DNA of 64,000 bases from Clostridium ljungdahlii DSM 13528 (GCF_000143685.1 NC_014328.1:992001-1056000); one strand, 5' to 3'. Counted from the first letter of the stretch, positions 7,418 through 18,093 are shown. Program-made: numbers and translations. Notes: generated from the letters alone by a model not told the origin.

Positions 7418-9532
7418 TCATATTTTTAATTTTGAAACTAATCCTTTAAGATTTTCATTTCTTTCTTTAGCATATTCTGAAAGATGCTTAGCTTTCTCTG
7501 ATTTTTCTACTATTGTGTTAGTTTTTTCAGCAATGGTAGTAGTTCCGTTTGCACCTTCATTTGCAGCAGTTGTTACACCATTTATTATTTCCGATAAGTT
7601 TCTAATTGAATCAAGTATTTGGTTTGATGCATCATCAAATTCTGAAACCATGTTTTTAATTGAATTTGCATCTAAACTGTACTTATCTGCTGCGTCAAGC
7701 ATAGTTTGGTAATCTAGTTTAACGTTATTTGTCATATAATCCATCATACCATTTGCACTTTGTGCAAGATTGTTTACTGAAGCTATTACTTTTTCTGTTA
7801 TTTGTTTAATTTTTGAAACTGCATTAGAAGAATCATCTGCAAGTTTTGCTATTTCATCTGCAACTACTGAAAAACCTTTACCGGCTTCTCCAGCTCTTGC
7901 TGCTTCTATTGCTGCATTAAGAGCTAGAAGACTAGTTTGTTCGGTTATTTCCATTATAGTGTTTGAAAGAACAGTAATTTCATCAACAGATTTTGATTGT
8001 TCTAAGGCACTTTTAAGTTTTTCACTTGTTTCTTCATAAATTTCAAGTCTTTTTTTCTCTGATTCTAAAAAGTTTGCCTTCAATTTTTTAGCAGTATCAT
8101 CAATTTCTTTAGCTGATACCGCACCTTCTTTAGCCTTGTGGGCTATAACTTCCACTGATTTTTCTATTTCATTTGATGTAGCATTCATTTCTTCTGTAGA
8201 TGCTGCTGTTTCTTCCATAGTTGCTGATAACTCTTCAGTAGTTGAAGCAACATCTTCTATATTTGAATTTAATTCTTCCATATGTTTTACAGTATCTATA
8301 ACTGCACCCTCTACATTTGAGGACTCTTCTTTGACCCCTAGAACAAGCTCTCCAATGGAACCTTGCATTTTATCAATGGATTTTGCAAGTATACCTATTT
8401 CATCTTCCTTATGTAAAAATTCTTCTGGTATTTTTTCAGTAAAATCGGCATTTGAAAGTACTTCCAGGTGATTACATGCCACAGTTACAGGATAAATATT
8501 TCTTTTAATAAGAATAAACATTAATGCAATTACTGCTAAGGTAATAATTATAGTCATAAGCATTATTATCCTGAAAAGTTGGGTATATTCAACATACATT
8601 TGTTTGTCTGAAATCATTGAGGCAAAGGTCCATTTGTTAGCTACTCCATTTAAAGTTATTGGAGAGTATGCTTTTAGTGATAAAGTTCCTGTAGCTATAG
8701 CTTTTTTGTGCGTTTGAAAGCTTTCACCATTAGAGATTTTATCCAAAATGTCTTTTTCGCTTTTATCCAAATCAACTATATTTTTATTCACTAATTCTTG
8801 ATTGTTACCATTTGCAACAATTTTACCTGTATTTGTAATTATTGATGCATAACCACCCATAGGTTTTGCTTTGTTGACAGTTTGTTGTAGATTTTGGAGT
8901 TTAATATCTGCTCCTACCACTCCTAAAAAGTTTCCACTATCATCAAGTATAGGCATTGTTAGCGAAGTGATTAAAGTGTCTTTGCCATTTATTTTATATG
9001 TATATGGTTCTATTAAACAAGTTTTTTTAGTTTCCTTTGGAAGAAAATAATAACTTCCACTACTTTCATCATTATAACCTGTGCAAGGTTCTAGTTTTAT
9101 GCTTCCATTTTCTCGTACGAGATAGGGAACGAATCTACCAGTAGCATCATGACCATCCTTATTTATATAGGAACTATCTTTACCGTCAAATGTATTAGGT
9201 TCCCAAGCTGTGTATAATCCTAGTATATCGCTATTTTTTTCTAGTGTAGTTTTTAAAAGTTCAATTACTTGTTCTCTGCTTAAACTTCCTGATTTTTTAC
9301 AATATAGAACAGTATTCCTTATTCCTTCCACAGTGGTCTGTGATACTTTAAAGTCTCCTTGTATATCTTTTGCGAAAGCATTTGACACCTGCTTTGCTTG
9401 TTCACTGGCTTGGTTATAAGAACTTTGTTGAACTTTTTTTAGTGTAACTCCTTCAATAATAGCAATTCCTAAAAGCACTACTATGCCAAGTGTAATACTT
9501 AATTTAGTTGCTAGATTTAATTTTTTAAACAT
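7418..9532 (-). CDS. Methyl-accepting chemotaxis protein with dCache sensor
   Basis: 704-residue transmembrane chemoreceptor. Order of parts: membrane helix at about residues 10-30; a large extracellular double-Cache domain to about 305, with the typical segments [20 protein letters not shown] and [13 protein letters not shown]; a second membrane helix at about 313-340; HAMP; and a cytoplasmic coiled coil with the signalling tip [20 protein letters not shown]. The ligand is unknown. ATG with AAGGAGT upstream. A perfect 11-bp inverted repeat lies in its leader at 9554-9583. It stands alone between a convergent terminator and a divergent iron-sulfur gene. Confidence 0.95.
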   Translation of the reverse strand: MFKKLNLATKLSITLGIVVLLGIAIIEGVTLKKVQQSSYNQASEQAKQVSNAFAKDIQGDFKVSQTTVEGIRNTVLYCKKSGSLSREQVIELLKTTLEKNSDILGLYTAWEPNTFDGKDSSYINKDGHDATGRFVPYLVRENGSIKLEPCTGYNDESSGSYYFLPKETKKTCLIEPYTYKINGKDTLITSLTMPILDDSGNFLGVVGADIKLQNLQQTVNKAKPMGGYASIITNTGKIVANGNNQELVNKNIVDLDKSEKDILDKISNGESFQTHKKAIATGTLSLKAYSPITLNGVANKWTFASMISDKQMYVEYTQLFRIIMLMTIIITLAVIALMFILIKRNIYPVTVACNHLEVLSNADFTEKIPEEFLHKEDEIGILAKSIDKMQGSIGELVLGVKEESSNVEGAVIDTVKHMEELNSNIEDVASTTEELSATMEETAASTEEMNATSNEIEKSVEVIAHKAKEGAVSAKEIDDTAKKLKANFLESEKKRLEIYEETSEKLKSALEQSKSVDEITVLSNTIMEITEQTSLLALNAAIEAARAGEAGKGFSVVADEIAKLADDSSNAVSKIKQITEKVIASVNNLAQSANGMMDYMTNNVKLDYQTMLDAADKYSLDANSIKNMVSEFDDASNQILDSIRNLSEIINGVTTAANEGANGTTTIAEKTNTIVEKSEKAKHLSEYAKERNENLKGLVSKLKI

Positions 9533-9553
9533 CTGTGACTCCTTTCAAATTTT

Positions 9554-9583
9554 ATAGGATAATTAATAACATAATTATCCTAT
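9554..9583 (-). promoter_or_regulatory. Inverted repeat in the leader of the chemoreceptor gene
   Basis: ATAGGATAATT at 9554-9564 and its exact complement at 9573-9583 lie about 20 bases before the start codon of the minus-strand chemoreceptor. There is no T run, so an operator or an mRNA stem is more likely than a terminator. No known regulator site was recognised. The rest of the 9584-9928 gap shows only AT-rich sequence. Confidence 0.45.
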
Positions 9584-9928
9584 ACTTCTGTATTTTTCTT
9601 TTACCTATATTTATTCGTTATGTATGAGTGAAAAAATTAGTGTAAATATTAAATTTTGTGTAAAATTTTGTAGATAATTTACATATATCAAGTATAGACA
9701 GTGAAATCAAACGGTTGTATAATACATTTAAAGTTAATAAAGAATTCTTATTATCTCGTTGTTATTAAGAAATCTATTTATAGTAAAATTAAATTGTTTA
9801 TCAGTAGTATTATTTGATAAATAGTATTCATAAGAAACATTACTTTCTTTGGTGTAGTGTTTTTTGCAATTATATTATACCAAAAAGAATTATGTGCTTA
9901 TTCTGAAGGCTTTCGCCTTAATTTTTAT

Positions 9929-9943
9929 GTGCGAAAGTTGAGT
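9929..9943 (+). repeat. Fragment of a family D end
   Basis: TGTGCGAAAGTTGAG repeats the right end of element D (5866-5880) almost exactly. No matching left end was found upstream, so this is a lone end or remnant. It lies just upstream of the iron-sulfur protein gene. Confidence 0.45.
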
Positions 9944-9969
9944 AAGTTACTATGAAAGGAGATGATATA

Positions 9970-10905
9970 TTGAATTTTTTAACCTGCTTTAAAGTACCAG
10001 AAGTTGCTAAAAGTATGGCACATCTATTAGTAACTCCTGAGGAAAGAAAAATTATTGAAATTATTGAAGATGATATATATTCTATTAAGGATCTGTCTAC
10101 TTTAATAGAAAAAAAATTTAATGTAAATGGTGAGGAATTAGTTAGAAAAATGTATAAAAGAGCTGTTCTTAATAAAGTAGAAGTCAGTGATGGTATTTAC
10201 TATAAAACATCTGAATTTTATGATAGAATTGCTTACTTTTGTCAGTATGAGACAGATATATGGTTATCTGTACCCCGGAAAATAAGGGATGAAATAGATG
10301 ATTGGTATGTAACTACTTATGCAGAGACAGCAGAGCCTAGAGTAAAAGAAGTAATTGATGGAAAAAAAGATGTAATTGAAAATGCTTATTTTTTTACTCT
10401 GCAAGAGACATTAGATTTAATAGACTCTTTGGATAAACAGATATATTCAGTACCATGTAATTGTAATGCTGTATCTCAAAGGTGTGAAAAAGATAAGGAT
10501 GTTTGCCTACTGTTTGAAACTGGAATTAACACCCAATGGGATAGAGGACATGGAAAACTTCTTACAAAGGACGAAGCAAAAGCAATTGTAGTAAGAGCTG
10601 ATAAAAATGGATTAATGCACACATCTGAAACGGATCAAGCTATATGTAACTGTTGTGGTTGCTGCTGCTATCCTATAAGGGCTTCAAAGGTTATAGGAAC
10701 GACGGGCATTTGGCCTAAAAGAAGATATGACATCATATGGGAGGAAAGTAAATGTGTTAATTGCGGAAGGTGTGTAAAAATATGCAATTTTGGAGCGTTT
10801 GTTAAAGAGGATAAAAAAATAAGATATGTTGAAGAAAAATGCCTGGGTTGTACTATTTGCAGTTCACAATGCCATGTTAAAGCAATTAAAATTAAAAAAA
10901 TCTAG
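9970..10905 (+). CDS. Iron-sulfur protein: winged-helix-like N-terminus, Cys-rich middle, 2[4Fe-4S] ferredoxin end
   Basis: 311-residue protein likely to carry electrons or sense redox state. The first 85 residues look helical with a winged-helix flavour (EERKIIEIIEDD...IKDLSTLIEKKF). The middle has PCNCNAVSQRC followed by a further Cys (KDVCLLFE), then ICNCCGCCC, which gives many cysteines beyond those of a ferredoxin. The C-terminus has two classical 4Fe-4S motifs, CVNCGRCVKIC and CLGCTICSSQC. I recognise the architecture from anaerobe proteins annotated only as 4Fe-4S binding. TTG at 9970 is chosen because AAAGGAG lies 9 bases before it; the in-frame ATG at 9952 precedes that site. Partner unknown. 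Confidence 0.82.
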   Translation: MNFLTCFKVPEVAKSMAHLLVTPEERKIIEIIEDDIYSIKDLSTLIEKKFNVNGEELVRKMYKRAVLNKVEVSDGIYYKTSEFYDRIAYFCQYETDIWLSVPRKIRDEIDDWYVTTYAETAEPRVKEVIDGKKDVIENAYFFTLQETLDLIDSLDKQIYSVPCNCNAVSQRCEKDKDVCLLFETGINTQWDRGHGKLLTKDEAKAIVVRADKNGLMHTSETDQAICNCCGCCCYPIRASKVIGTTGIWPKRRYDIIWEESKCVNCGRCVKICNFGAFVKEDKKIRYVEEKCLGCTICSSQCHVKAIKIKKI

Positions 10906-10964
10906 AGAGTTTTTATATTTTATAATTTGTATTTTCAATAAGCTAGTTGACTGGATAAACCAGA

Positions 10965-11005
10965 GATTAATCACATTTAAATAATTTGATTAGTCCCTTT
11001 ATTTA
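10965..11005 (+). terminator. Weak terminator after the iron-sulfur gene
   Basis: GATTAATCA (10965-10973) pairs with TGATTAGTC (10987-10995) with one mismatch around a 13-base loop, followed by CCTTTATTTAT. It is only a modest hairpin, but it lies between the stop codon and the next promoter. Confidence 0.35.
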
Positions 11006-11060
11006 TATTCTATTATTTACAAGCTATGAGGAATTAAAATAAATAATTGTAAATAGGCTA

Positions 11061-11089
11061 TTGACATGAGATTCTATTTATATTATACT
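11061..11089 (+). promoter_or_regulatory. Promoter of the leuACDB operon
   Basis: TTGACA at 11061-11066 and TATACT at 11084-11089, exactly 17 bases apart: a near-perfect sigma-A promoter. It is the only strong promoter seen upstream of both T-boxes, so one transcript should carry both leaders and the four leu genes. Confidence 0.8.
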
Positions 11090-11149
11090 CATTAACATAA
11101 TAAATAGTTAATTGTAAAAACTTAGATAGGGATTAGTAGATTTGTATTA

Positions 11150-11322
11150 TATTTTAAGAGAGTGGTGCAGGGTGTAAATCCACATATAGTATATTTTGAA
11201 CTCGCCCTGGAGTTGTAGGCTGAATTATAGTAAGCTGAGCCGGCGAAAGCCGTTATTAAATTGAGTAAAAATTTGGATGGTACCGCGACAGACTTCTCGC
11301 TCCAAGAGAAGCCTGTTTTTTA
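11150..11322 (+). ncRNA. T-box riboswitch 1 of 2, leucine-specific
   Basis: Leader RNA that senses uncharged tRNA. It starts with the AGAGAG/GTGG stem I entry. The specifier segment TTGAACTC offers the leucine codon CTC at 11201-11203, and the conserved T-box GGATGGTACCGCG ends at 11287. Its intrinsic terminator, CAGACTTCTC paired with GAGAAGCCTG plus a T run, ends near 11320. Uncharged leucine tRNA would stabilise the antiterminator and allow read-through into a second T-box and then leuA. Confidence 0.93.
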
Positions 11323-11394
11323 TATTATCATTTGCGGTATATAAAAAAATTGAAAATAAGAAAACTGTGATAGGAAATAGTAAATGTAATTTAT

Positions 11395-11570
11395 ATTTTA
11401 AAGAGAGTGGGGAAAGGTGAAAACCCATAGATATTGTACATTGAACTCATCCTTGAGTTATAGGCTGAAATTATAGTAAGCTGTATCGGCAAAATGCCGT
11501 TATTGAATTGAGTAATAATTTGGGTGGTACCGCGAACAGACTTCTCGCCCCAAGAGAGGCCTGTTTTTTT
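11395..11570 (+). ncRNA. T-box riboswitch 2 of 2, leucine-specific
   Basis: Near-duplicate of the first leader. AAGAGAGTGG begins at 11401, the specifier is again TTGAACTC (CTC at 11446-11448), the T-box is TGGGTGGTACCGCG at 11521-11534, and the terminator of ACAGACTTCTC with GAGAGGCCTGT ends in seven T residues near 11570. leuA starts about 90 bases later. A small AAGTTTTTT/AAAAAACTT hairpin at about 11602-11629 lies between them. The strong similarity points to tandem duplication. Two gates in series should give lower background and steeper control by leucine. Confidence 0.93.
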
Positions 11571-11661
11571 ATACCCCTCAATATAAAAAAATTGAAATAG
11601 AAGTTTTTTTACTGGCCAGCAAAAAACTTGTGTTATATAAAAATTTTAGGAGGTTTTAATC

Positions 11662-13194
11662 ATGAGTAAGATAAATATATTTGATACTACACTTAGGGAT
11701 GGAGAACAGACACCAAATGTCAGTTTAAATATAAATGATAAACTCACTATTGCAAAACAACTTCAAAAATTATCAGTAGATGTTATAGAAGCTGGGTTTC
11801 CAAGAGCTTCGGAAGGAGATTTTGAAGCAGTTAAGGCTATTGCACAAAATATAGAAGGACCTGTTATAGTTGGTCTTGCAAGAGCTGTAAAAGATGATAT
11901 ATGTGAGGCTTGGGAAGCTCTTAAATATTCTAAAAAGCCTAGAATTCATGTTTTCATTGCTACATCAGATTTGCATATGAAATATAAACTTAAAATGGAA
12001 CCTGATGAAGTTTTAAAGCAAGCAGTGGAAATGGTAACCTATGCTAAAAGTTTGTGTCCCAGCATAGAATTTTCTCCAGAAGATGCTACAAGGACTAGAC
12101 CTGAGTTTTTATATAAAGTAGTAGAAGCTGTTATAGATGCAGGGGCAGATGTGGTAAATATACCGGATACAGTGGGTTATACTACTCCAAGTGAATATGG
12201 AGCACTTATAAAAGGAATTAAAGATAATGTGCCAAATATAGACAAAGCCACAATAAGTGTTCATTGTCACAATGATCTAGGTCTTGCCGTGGCAAACTCC
12301 CTGGCAGCTGTTGAAAATGGAGCACAGCAAGTTGAATGTGCAGTAAACGGCTTAGGGGAGAGAGCAGGAAATGCAGCACTTGAAGAAATAGTAATGGCAA
12401 TTAAAACCAGATCTGATTGTTTTAATTGCGAAACAGGTATTGTAACAGAAGAAATAACAAGAACTAGTAATCTTGTAAGTCATATAACTGGGATGCAGGT
12501 TCAAAATAATAAAGCTGTAGTAGGTGCAAATGCCTTTGCCCATGAATCAGGTATACATCAGCATGGTGTTTTAAATTGTAGAGAAACCTATGAAATTATG
12601 ACACCTGAATCTGTAGGACTTAAGAAAAGCCTTATAGTACTAGGAAAACATTCAGGAAGGCATGCTTTTGTAGAACGTCTTGAAGAACTGGGATATAAGA
12701 ATTTAGGTAAAGAAAAAATAGATGAAATATTCAAAGAATTCAAAGATTTAGCTGATAAGAAGAAACATGTTTCAGATGAAGACATAGAAAGTCTTGTAAA
12801 AAATGAAATTTTCCAGGTTCCTGAAGTATTTAACTTAAAATACTATCAGGTTTCTACAGGAAATACAGTAACATCAACTTCTACTGTGGAAATAGAATAT
12901 GACGGTAAAAATATAAAAGAAGCTTCCTGTGGTGATGGTCCTGTAGATGCTACTTTTAAGGCTATTGAAAAAGCTATAGGAATAGATGTTACATTAAATG
13001 ACTATTTTATAAAATCTGTAGGATATGGTAAAGATGCACTAGGAGAGGCTACTATAAAGATTGAAAAAGAAGGCAAAATTTTTTCTGCTAAAGGAGTAAG
13101 TACAGATATAGTGGAAGCAAGTGGCAAAGCATTTATAAATGCTATGAACAAAATTCATTATGAAAATTCTCTAAAAAAAGTTGAAGAATGCTAA
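11662..13194 (+). CDS. leuA: 2-isopropylmalate synthase
   Basis: First committed step of leucine synthesis: acetyl-CoA plus 2-oxoisovalerate gives 2-isopropylmalate. The 510-residue protein begins with the family hallmark [16 protein letters not shown], followed by the TIM-barrel segment with metal-ligand region [20 protein letters not shown] and [10 protein letters not shown]. The last 120 residues or so form the LeuA dimer regulatory domain ([20 protein letters not shown]), through which leucine feedback usually acts. ATG with AGGAGG at good spacing. First gene of leuACDB, under two leucine T-boxes, which supports leucine rather than citramalate or homocitrate chemistry. Confidence 0.97.
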   Translation: MSKINIFDTTLRDGEQTPNVSLNINDKLTIAKQLQKLSVDVIEAGFPRASEGDFEAVKAIAQNIEGPVIVGLARAVKDDICEAWEALKYSKKPRIHVFIATSDLHMKYKLKMEPDEVLKQAVEMVTYAKSLCPSIEFSPEDATRTRPEFLYKVVEAVIDAGADVVNIPDTVGYTTPSEYGALIKGIKDNVPNIDKATISVHCHNDLGLAVANSLAAVENGAQQVECAVNGLGERAGNAALEEIVMAIKTRSDCFNCETGIVTEEITRTSNLVSHITGMQVQNNKAVVGANAFAHESGIHQHGVLNCRETYEIMTPESVGLKKSLIVLGKHSGRHAFVERLEELGYKNLGKEKIDEIFKEFKDLADKKKHVSDEDIESLVKNEIFQVPEVFNLKYYQVSTGNTVTSTSTVEIEYDGKNIKEASCGDGPVDATFKAIEKAIGIDVTLNDYFIKSVGYGKDALGEATIKIEKEGKIFSAKGVSTDIVEASGKAFINAMNKIHYENSLKKVEEC

Positions 13195-13228
13195 TATATA
13201 ATATAAATTTTGATAGGAGTTGATAAAC

Positions 13229-14494
13229 ATGGGTATGACCATGACGCAAAAAATACTAGCTTACCATGCGAAAATGGATGAAGTAAAGGCAGGACAATTA
13301 ATAAAAGTTAAATTGGATTTAGTACTTGGAAATGATATAACTACACCAGTAGCTATAAATGAATTTAATAAAATTGGTCTTAACAATGTTTTTGACAAAA
13401 ATAAAATAGCAATTGTCCCTGATCACTTTACACCAAATAAGGATATAAAATCTGCAGAGCAGTGTAAATATGTTAGAGAATTTGTAAAGAAAATGGAAAT
13501 CAAAAATTATTTTGAAGTTGGAAGAATGGGAATAGAGCATGCTTTAATTCCAGAAAAAGGCCTTGCAGTTTGTGGAGATGTAGTAATAGGTGCAGATTCT
13601 CATACTTGTACCTATGGAGCTTTAGGTGCATTTTCTACAGGAATTGGTAGTACAGATATGGCAGCAGGTATGGCTACAGGGGAAGCTTGGTTTAAGGTTC
13701 CAGAAGCTATAAAATTTGTTCTTAAAGGAAAGCTTACTAAATGGGTAAGTGGAAAAGACGTAATACTTCATATTATTGGCATGATAGGAGTAGATGGAGC
13801 ACTTTATAAATCTATGGAATTTACAGGTGAAGGAGTAAGTTCACTTACTATGGATGATCGTTTTACTATATGTAATATGGCTATTGAAGCAGGGGCCAAA
13901 AACGGAATTTTCCCTGTAGATGAAAATACTATAAATTATGTAAAAGAACATTCAAAGAAAAATTATACTGTATATGAAGCAGATAGTGATGCTGAGTACA
14001 GTCAAGTTATAGAAATAGATCTATCAAAAATTCGTCCTACAGTGGCATTTCCACATATACCTGAAAATACAAAGACAATTGATGAGGTAGGAGACATAAA
14101 AATAGATCAGGTTGTTATAGGTTCCTGTACGAATGGTAGAATAGGAGATTTAAGGGCAGCAGCAAGTATTTTAAAAGGAAGAAAAGTTAATGAAAATGTA
14201 AGAGCTATTATTTTCCCTGCTACTCAAGCTATATATCTTCAGGCAATGAAAGAAGGACTTATTGAAATATTCATAGAAGCAGGGGCAGTGGTAAGTACTC
14301 CTACCTGTGGACCTTGTCTTGGTGGACATATGGGAATACTGGCAGAAGGAGAGAGGGCAGTTTCCACTACTAATAGAAACTTTGTAGGTAGAATGGGACA
14401 TATAAAGAGTGAAGTATACCTGGCAAGCCCAGAAATAGCAGCAGCTTCAGCAGTAACAGGTAAAATTTCATCACCAGAGGAGGTAGTAAAGTAA
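13229..14494 (+). CDS. leuC: 3-isopropylmalate dehydratase large subunit
   Basis: With LeuD it isomerises 2-isopropylmalate to 3-isopropylmalate through a [4Fe-4S] cluster. The 421-residue protein shows [26 protein letters not shown] and [11 protein letters not shown], which supply the three cluster cysteines. I use ATG 13229, 9 bases after AGGAG, giving the usual [11 protein letters not shown] start; the earlier TTG at 13220 touches the ribosome site. At this length it is the bacterial/archaeal short LeuC type. It overlaps the first base of leuD. Confidence 0.97.
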   Translation: MGMTMTQKILAYHAKMDEVKAGQLIKVKLDLVLGNDITTPVAINEFNKIGLNNVFDKNKIAIVPDHFTPNKDIKSAEQCKYVREFVKKMEIKNYFEVGRMGIEHALIPEKGLAVCGDVVIGADSHTCTYGALGAFSTGIGSTDMAAGMATGEAWFKVPEAIKFVLKGKLTKWVSGKDVILHIIGMIGVDGALYKSMEFTGEGVSSLTMDDRFTICNMAIEAGAKNGIFPVDENTINYVKEHSKKNYTVYEADSDAEYSQVIEIDLSKIRPTVAFPHIPENTKTIDEVGDIKIDQVVIGSCTNGRIGDLRAAASILKGRKVNENVRAIIFPATQAIYLQAMKEGLIEIFIEAGAVVSTPTCGPCLGGHMGILAEGERAVSTTNRNFVGRMGHIKSEVYLASPEIAAASAVTGKISSPEEVVK

Positions 14495-14988
14495 TGATAA
14501 AAGGAAAGGCAATTAAGTATGGAGATAATGTAGATACAGATGTTATAATTCCAGCTAGATATCTAAACACCAGTGACCATAAGGAGCTTGCTTCTCATTG
14601 CATGGAGGATATAGATAAAGATTTTTCCAAGAAAATAAGTAAAGGGGATATAATGATAGCTGGTAAAAATTTTGGATGTGGTTCTTCTAGAGAACATGCA
14701 CCTATAGCTATTAAAGCTTCTGGAATAAGCTGTATTATTGCTGAAACATTTGCTAGAATATTCTTTAGAAATTCCATAAATATAGGACTTCCTATAATGG
14801 AATGTGAAGAAGCTGCAAGAGACATAGATGAAAAAGATGAAGTATCTGTAGATACAGTTTCTGGAGTAATAACCAATATAACAAAAAATAAAACTTATAA
14901 AGCTGTTCCTTTTCCTGAATTTATGCAGAAGATTATAAAATCAGAGGGACTTATAAACTATATAAAAGAAGAGGTGGAAAACAAGTGA
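14494..14988 (+). CDS. leuD: 3-isopropylmalate dehydratase small subunit
   Basis: 164-residue swivel-domain partner of LeuC. It has the family features [15 protein letters not shown] near the N-terminus and [18 protein letters not shown]. The ATG shares one base with the leuC stop, and AGGAGG lies inside the end of leuC, so the two are translationally coupled. Its short length matches the LeuD type that pairs with short LeuC forms. Confidence 0.96.
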   Translation: MIKGKAIKYGDNVDTDVIIPARYLNTSDHKELASHCMEDIDKDFSKKISKGDIMIAGKNFGCGSSREHAPIAIKASGISCIIAETFARIFFRNSINIGLPIMECEEAARDIDEKDEVSVDTVSGVITNITKNKTYKAVPFPEFMQKIIKSEGLINYIKEEVENK

Positions 14989-16049
14989 AGATAGCTATAA
15001 TACCAGGAGACGGAATTGGAAAAGAGATAATTGAACAGGCAAAAAAAGTATTAAAGGCAGCTTCTGTAAAATATAAATTTGATTTTGAATATGAGGAAGT
15101 ACTTTTAGGTGGAGCTGCAGTAGATGCAACAGGAGTTCCTCTTCCGGATAAGACTGTTGAAGTTTGCAAAAAAAGTGATGCTGTACTTTTAGGTGCAGTA
15201 GGTGGACCTAAATGGGATAGTTTGCCTAGTAAACTTAGACCAGAAGCTGGTCTTTTAGGTATAAGAAAGGCCCTTGGGGTATTTGCAAATTTGAGACCTG
15301 CCATACTATTTCCAGAGCTTATATCAGCTTCAAATTTGAAGCCAGAAGTACTTGGAGGCGGCCTAGATATTATGATAGTAAGAGAATTAATAGGTGGGGC
15401 GTATTTTGGAGAGAAAAACAGAATAGATATTGAAGGTGGAAAAAAAGCTTGGGATACTATAAGTTATACCAGCTTTGAAATAGATAGAATTACCAGAAAG
15501 GCTTTTGAAATTGCAAGAAAGAGAAACAATAAACTTACTCTAGTAGACAAGGCCAATGTACTTGAGAGTTCCAAGCTGTGGAGAGAAGTAGTTGGAAACA
15601 TAGCAAAGGAATATGAGGATGTAGAAATAAATTATATGTACGTGGACAATGCTTCCATGCAGCTTATAAGAGATCCTAAACAATTTGATGTAATTTTAAC
15701 TGAAAATATGTTTGGAGATATTTTAAGTGATGAAGCTTCAATGCTTACGGGTTCTCTTGGAATGCTGCCTTCTGCAAGTGTAAGGGGAGATTCCTTTGGA
15801 TTATACGAACCTGTACATGGTTCTGCACCAGATATTGCAGGACAAAATAAGGCAAATCCAATTGGAACAATCATGAGTGTTGCTATGATGCTTAAGTATA
15901 GTTTTAATATGGAACAGGCCTATGTGGATATAAAAAATGCCATATCAAAAGTGCTTGAGGAAGGTTATAGAACAGGTGACATTGCACTTGAAGGATCAAA
16001 ATTAGTTGGCACAGAAGAAATGGGAGACTTAATAGTTAACAATTTATAA
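14985..16049 (+). CDS. leuB: 3-isopropylmalate dehydrogenase
   Basis: NAD-dependent oxidative decarboxylation of 3-isopropylmalate to 2-oxoisocaproate (after spontaneous decarboxylation). 354 residues with [10 protein letters not shown] at the N-terminus, the substrate-site arginines around [15 protein letters not shown], the Lys/Asp active-site region (VDKANVLE and [15 protein letters not shown]), and the NAD loop [21 protein letters not shown] start at 14985 overlaps the leuD stop by four bases. Last gene of leuACDB. No leucine aminotransferase lies in this operon. Long hairpin element C1 follows within a few bases and may end the transcript. Confidence 0.97.
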   Translation: MKIAIIPGDGIGKEIIEQAKKVLKAASVKYKFDFEYEEVLLGGAAVDATGVPLPDKTVEVCKKSDAVLLGAVGGPKWDSLPSKLRPEAGLLGIRKALGVFANLRPAILFPELISASNLKPEVLGGGLDIMIVRELIGGAYFGEKNRIDIEGGKKAWDTISYTSFEIDRITRKAFEIARKRNNKLTLVDKANVLESSKLWREVVGNIAKEYEDVEINYMYVDNASMQLIRDPKQFDVILTENMFGDILSDEASMLTGSLGMLPSASVRGDSFGLYEPVHGSAPDIAGQNKANPIGTIMSVAMMLKYSFNMEQAYVDIKNAISKVLEEGYRTGDIALEGSKLVGTEEMGDLIVNNL

Positions 16050-16051
16050 TG

Positions 16052-16310
16052 TAGAGTTTCTAAGTAGAAAGTTTACTTATACCAGCCATATACTAACAAA
16101 AATCATCACACTAAAAACTTTTTATAAGTCTAAAGTTCGGTATTTTGAAAATCTAAAGAAGCTTATATAAACTCGTACCTCAGACATATATAAGCTTCTA
16201 AGATTTTCTAAAATACCTCACTAAGACTTATAAAAAAAGTTTTTAAGTGTGATTTCTATTTTGTTAGTATATTTTATGTATAAGTTAAAATTTTATTAGA
16301 ATTACTATAG
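16052..16310. repeat. Family C long-hairpin element, copy C1
   Basis: Almost the whole segment from ACTTATAC (16075) to GTATAAGT (16285) folds into one imperfect hairpin. Paired blocks include ATACTAACAAAA, TCACACT with AGTGTGA, AAAACTTTTTATAAGTCT, GGTATTTT, AAAATCT, and AGAAGCTTATATA with TATATAAGCTTCT. The apex reads CTCGTACCTCAGA, a core shared with family B and copy C2. It lies between leuB and the minus-strand coo genes, and could serve as terminator. No coding frame was seen. Confidence 0.75.
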
Positions 16311-16377
16311 AATTTATAAATTATGTTCCAGTTATTAAAATAAATGTATATTAAATATTCTATGTGTGATTTAATTT

Positions 16378-16403
16378 TTCCCAATATAATTGTATATTGG
16401 GAA
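16378..16403. other. Isolated palindrome between C1 and C2
   Basis: TTCCCAATATA and its exact complement flank the 4-base loop ATTG. The rest of the stretch between the two family C elements (16311-16562) shows no convincing gene; there is a loose CTCAAG/CTTGAG pair around 16491-16535. It might be a protein site or a small hairpin. Confidence 0.4.
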
Positions 16404-16562
16404 GAATAAATATCATTAACAGTATGACAATTATTTAAAATTGAAGTACATCCTACTATGATTATCCTTTCATGAGAAGTATTTTTCTCAAGTATATGGG
16501 GTTTGTTAACAGGGCTCCAGCTTGAGTAGTTATTAATATATTTTCAATAGTTGAGCTAAAAC

Positions 16563-16825
16563 CTATAGCGTTTCTAACTTAAAAATAAAACTTATACGCA
16601 GAAATATTTTACAATAAATAAACACATTTAAATATTTTGTGTATAAGTCTTAGTAGAAAATTTGTAAAAAAACTTAGACCTTTTGAATTGCTTGAGGTAC
16701 GAGTTTTCAAAAGGCCTTAGTTTTTATAAATTTTCTTCTTAGACTTATCAAAATATTTAACCGTGTTTGTGGTTGTAAAAATATTCGGAGTATAAGTTTT
16801 ATTTTTTGCTTAGAAATTCTATAGA
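16563..16825. repeat. Family C long-hairpin element, copy C2
   Basis: Second full copy: ends CTATAG/CTATAG and TTTCTAA with TTAGAAA, then AAAACTTATAC with GTATAAGTTTT, AAATATTT with AAATATTC, TTTAAATATTTT, ATAAGTCT with AGACTTAT, GAAAATTT, and CTTTTGAA with TTCAAAAG. The apex on the plus strand is TTGAGGTACGAG, the complement of the CTCGTACCTCA core. It ends six bases from the oxidoreductase stop codon, so the minus-strand coo transcript runs into it. Copy C3 at 33017 matches its two arms but lacks the apex. Confidence 0.75.
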
Positions 16826-16830
16826 GTAAT

Positions 16831-18093
16831 TTACCTCAATTGATAGCTATATTGTCCATCTTCTTCAACATTGTAAAAATCAGAATAATCTATGTCAAAA
16901 ATATTTTTATGGATATTGCTTATATTTACTTTATTTTTTATTAGATATCCTAGTACGCCGCAGTAAGATATATCTCCAACTAGAAGTGCACCATAGATTA
17001 CTCCATCTTTGTGAACTATTTTTTGATAAACTCCATCTCCTTCTAATGTATCCACAGCATAACTTTCATCTGCTATATTTACATTACCAAGGGATACGCA
17101 TGGAAGGTTAAATAAATTCATTGAGTTCTTCATGCCAAAAGTGTCATTTAACTCTTTATTTATACCTACCATGTTGTAAGCAGCAGTCATTCCCTGTTTT
17201 ACAGCTATAGGCCATATAGGAGCAGTAAAAGTAACATCTCCGGCAGCATATATATTATCTACAGTGGTTTTACAATGTTTGTCTATGACAATGCCTTTTT
17301 CAACTTTTATCCTGCTGTCTTTTATAAAGTTTACATTTGGTCTAACACCAGCAGCAACTATTATCATATCGCAATCTATAGCAGTTGAATTTGATAGTAC
17401 GGCTTTACTTACAAAGCCATCTTTATTTAAAACTACCTCTTCCAATTTAACTGAAGTAAATACATCTATACCTTTTTCTTTTAACAACTTTTCATATATA
17501 GAGGATGCGGCTTTATCCAGTTGAAGTGGGAGAATTCTATCTCCCATTTCTACAACTGAAATCTTTATATTTTTTACCATAAGCCCTAAAAGAGCATCAA
17601 TTCCTACAAGACCTGCACCAAGTATTACTACTCGTTTTGTGCTTTTAAGTTTGTCTTGTATAGCAGTTACATCTTCAAAATTTCTGAGGGAGTATACTCC
17701 TTTAGCTTCTCTTAAATTTTTAACTGGGGGAATAAAGGAGGAAGCACCAGAAGCTATAAGGAGTTTGTCAAATTTGAAGCTGCTGTTGTCTTGAAGTAAG
17801 ACTTTTTTCTTGTCAATATCAATATTGCTTACATCTGCATCTTTTATCCATTCTATATTATTTTTTTCAAAGAAATCAGGGTCTACAAAATTTATGGTCT
17901 CTAAATTTCTACTTCCCTCAAGTACTTTGTGGAGTATACATCTTGAATAAACTGCATCATCCTTTGAAATAATGGTTATTTTAGAGGATTTATCTAACTT
18001 TCTTAAAGTTTTAGCAGCATTTATTCCAGCAGCACTGGCTCCTATTATCACATATTTTGTATGAAAAAATATTTTTATCGTTAAACCACTCAT
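16831..18093 (-). CDS. FAD/NAD(P)-dependent oxidoreductase of the CODH cluster
   Basis: 420-residue flavoprotein of the pyridine nucleotide-disulfide / rubredoxin reductase type. It has an N-terminal FAD fingerprint (YVIIGASAAGINAAKTL), a second dinucleotide fingerprint for NAD(P) (VVILGAGLVGIDALLGL) near residue 150, and the late FAD motif NIYAAGDVTF. No redox-active CxxC pair is apparent. Its ATG overlaps the ferredoxin stop in ATGA. With the upstream ferredoxin and CooS it probably moves electrons from CO to NAD(P)+, or from NAD(P)H to CO2. That role follows from cluster context and is not shown by sequence alone. Confidence 0.88.
   Translation of the reverse strand: MSGLTIKIFFHTKYVIIGASAAGINAAKTLRKLDKSSKITIISKDDAVYSRCILHKVLEGSRNLETINFVDPDFFEKNNIEWIKDADVSNIDIDKKKVLLQDNSSFKFDKLLIASGASSFIPPVKNLREAKGVYSLRNFEDVTAIQDKLKSTKRVVILGAGLVGIDALLGLMVKNIKISVVEMGDRILPLQLDKAASSIYEKLLKEKGIDVFTSVKLEEVVLNKDGFVSKAVLSNSTAIDCDMIIVAAGVRPNVNFIKDSRIKVEKGIVIDKHCKTTVDNIYAAGDVTFTAPIWPIAVKQGMTAAYNMVGINKELNDTFGMKNSMNLFNLPCVSLGNVNIADESYAVDTLEGDGVYQKIVHKDGVIYGALLVGDISYCGVLGYLIKNKVNISNIHKNIFDIDYSDFYNVEEDGQYSYQLR

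Noticed and set aside
11225..11428. 67-codon minus-strand open frame across the T-boxes
   Set aside because: It lies antisense to conserved T-box elements and has no ribosome site.
11640..13194. Citramalate or homocitrate synthase instead of LeuA
   Set aside because: The leuCDB neighbours, leucine T-boxes and the LeuA regulatory domain favour 2-isopropylmalate synthase.
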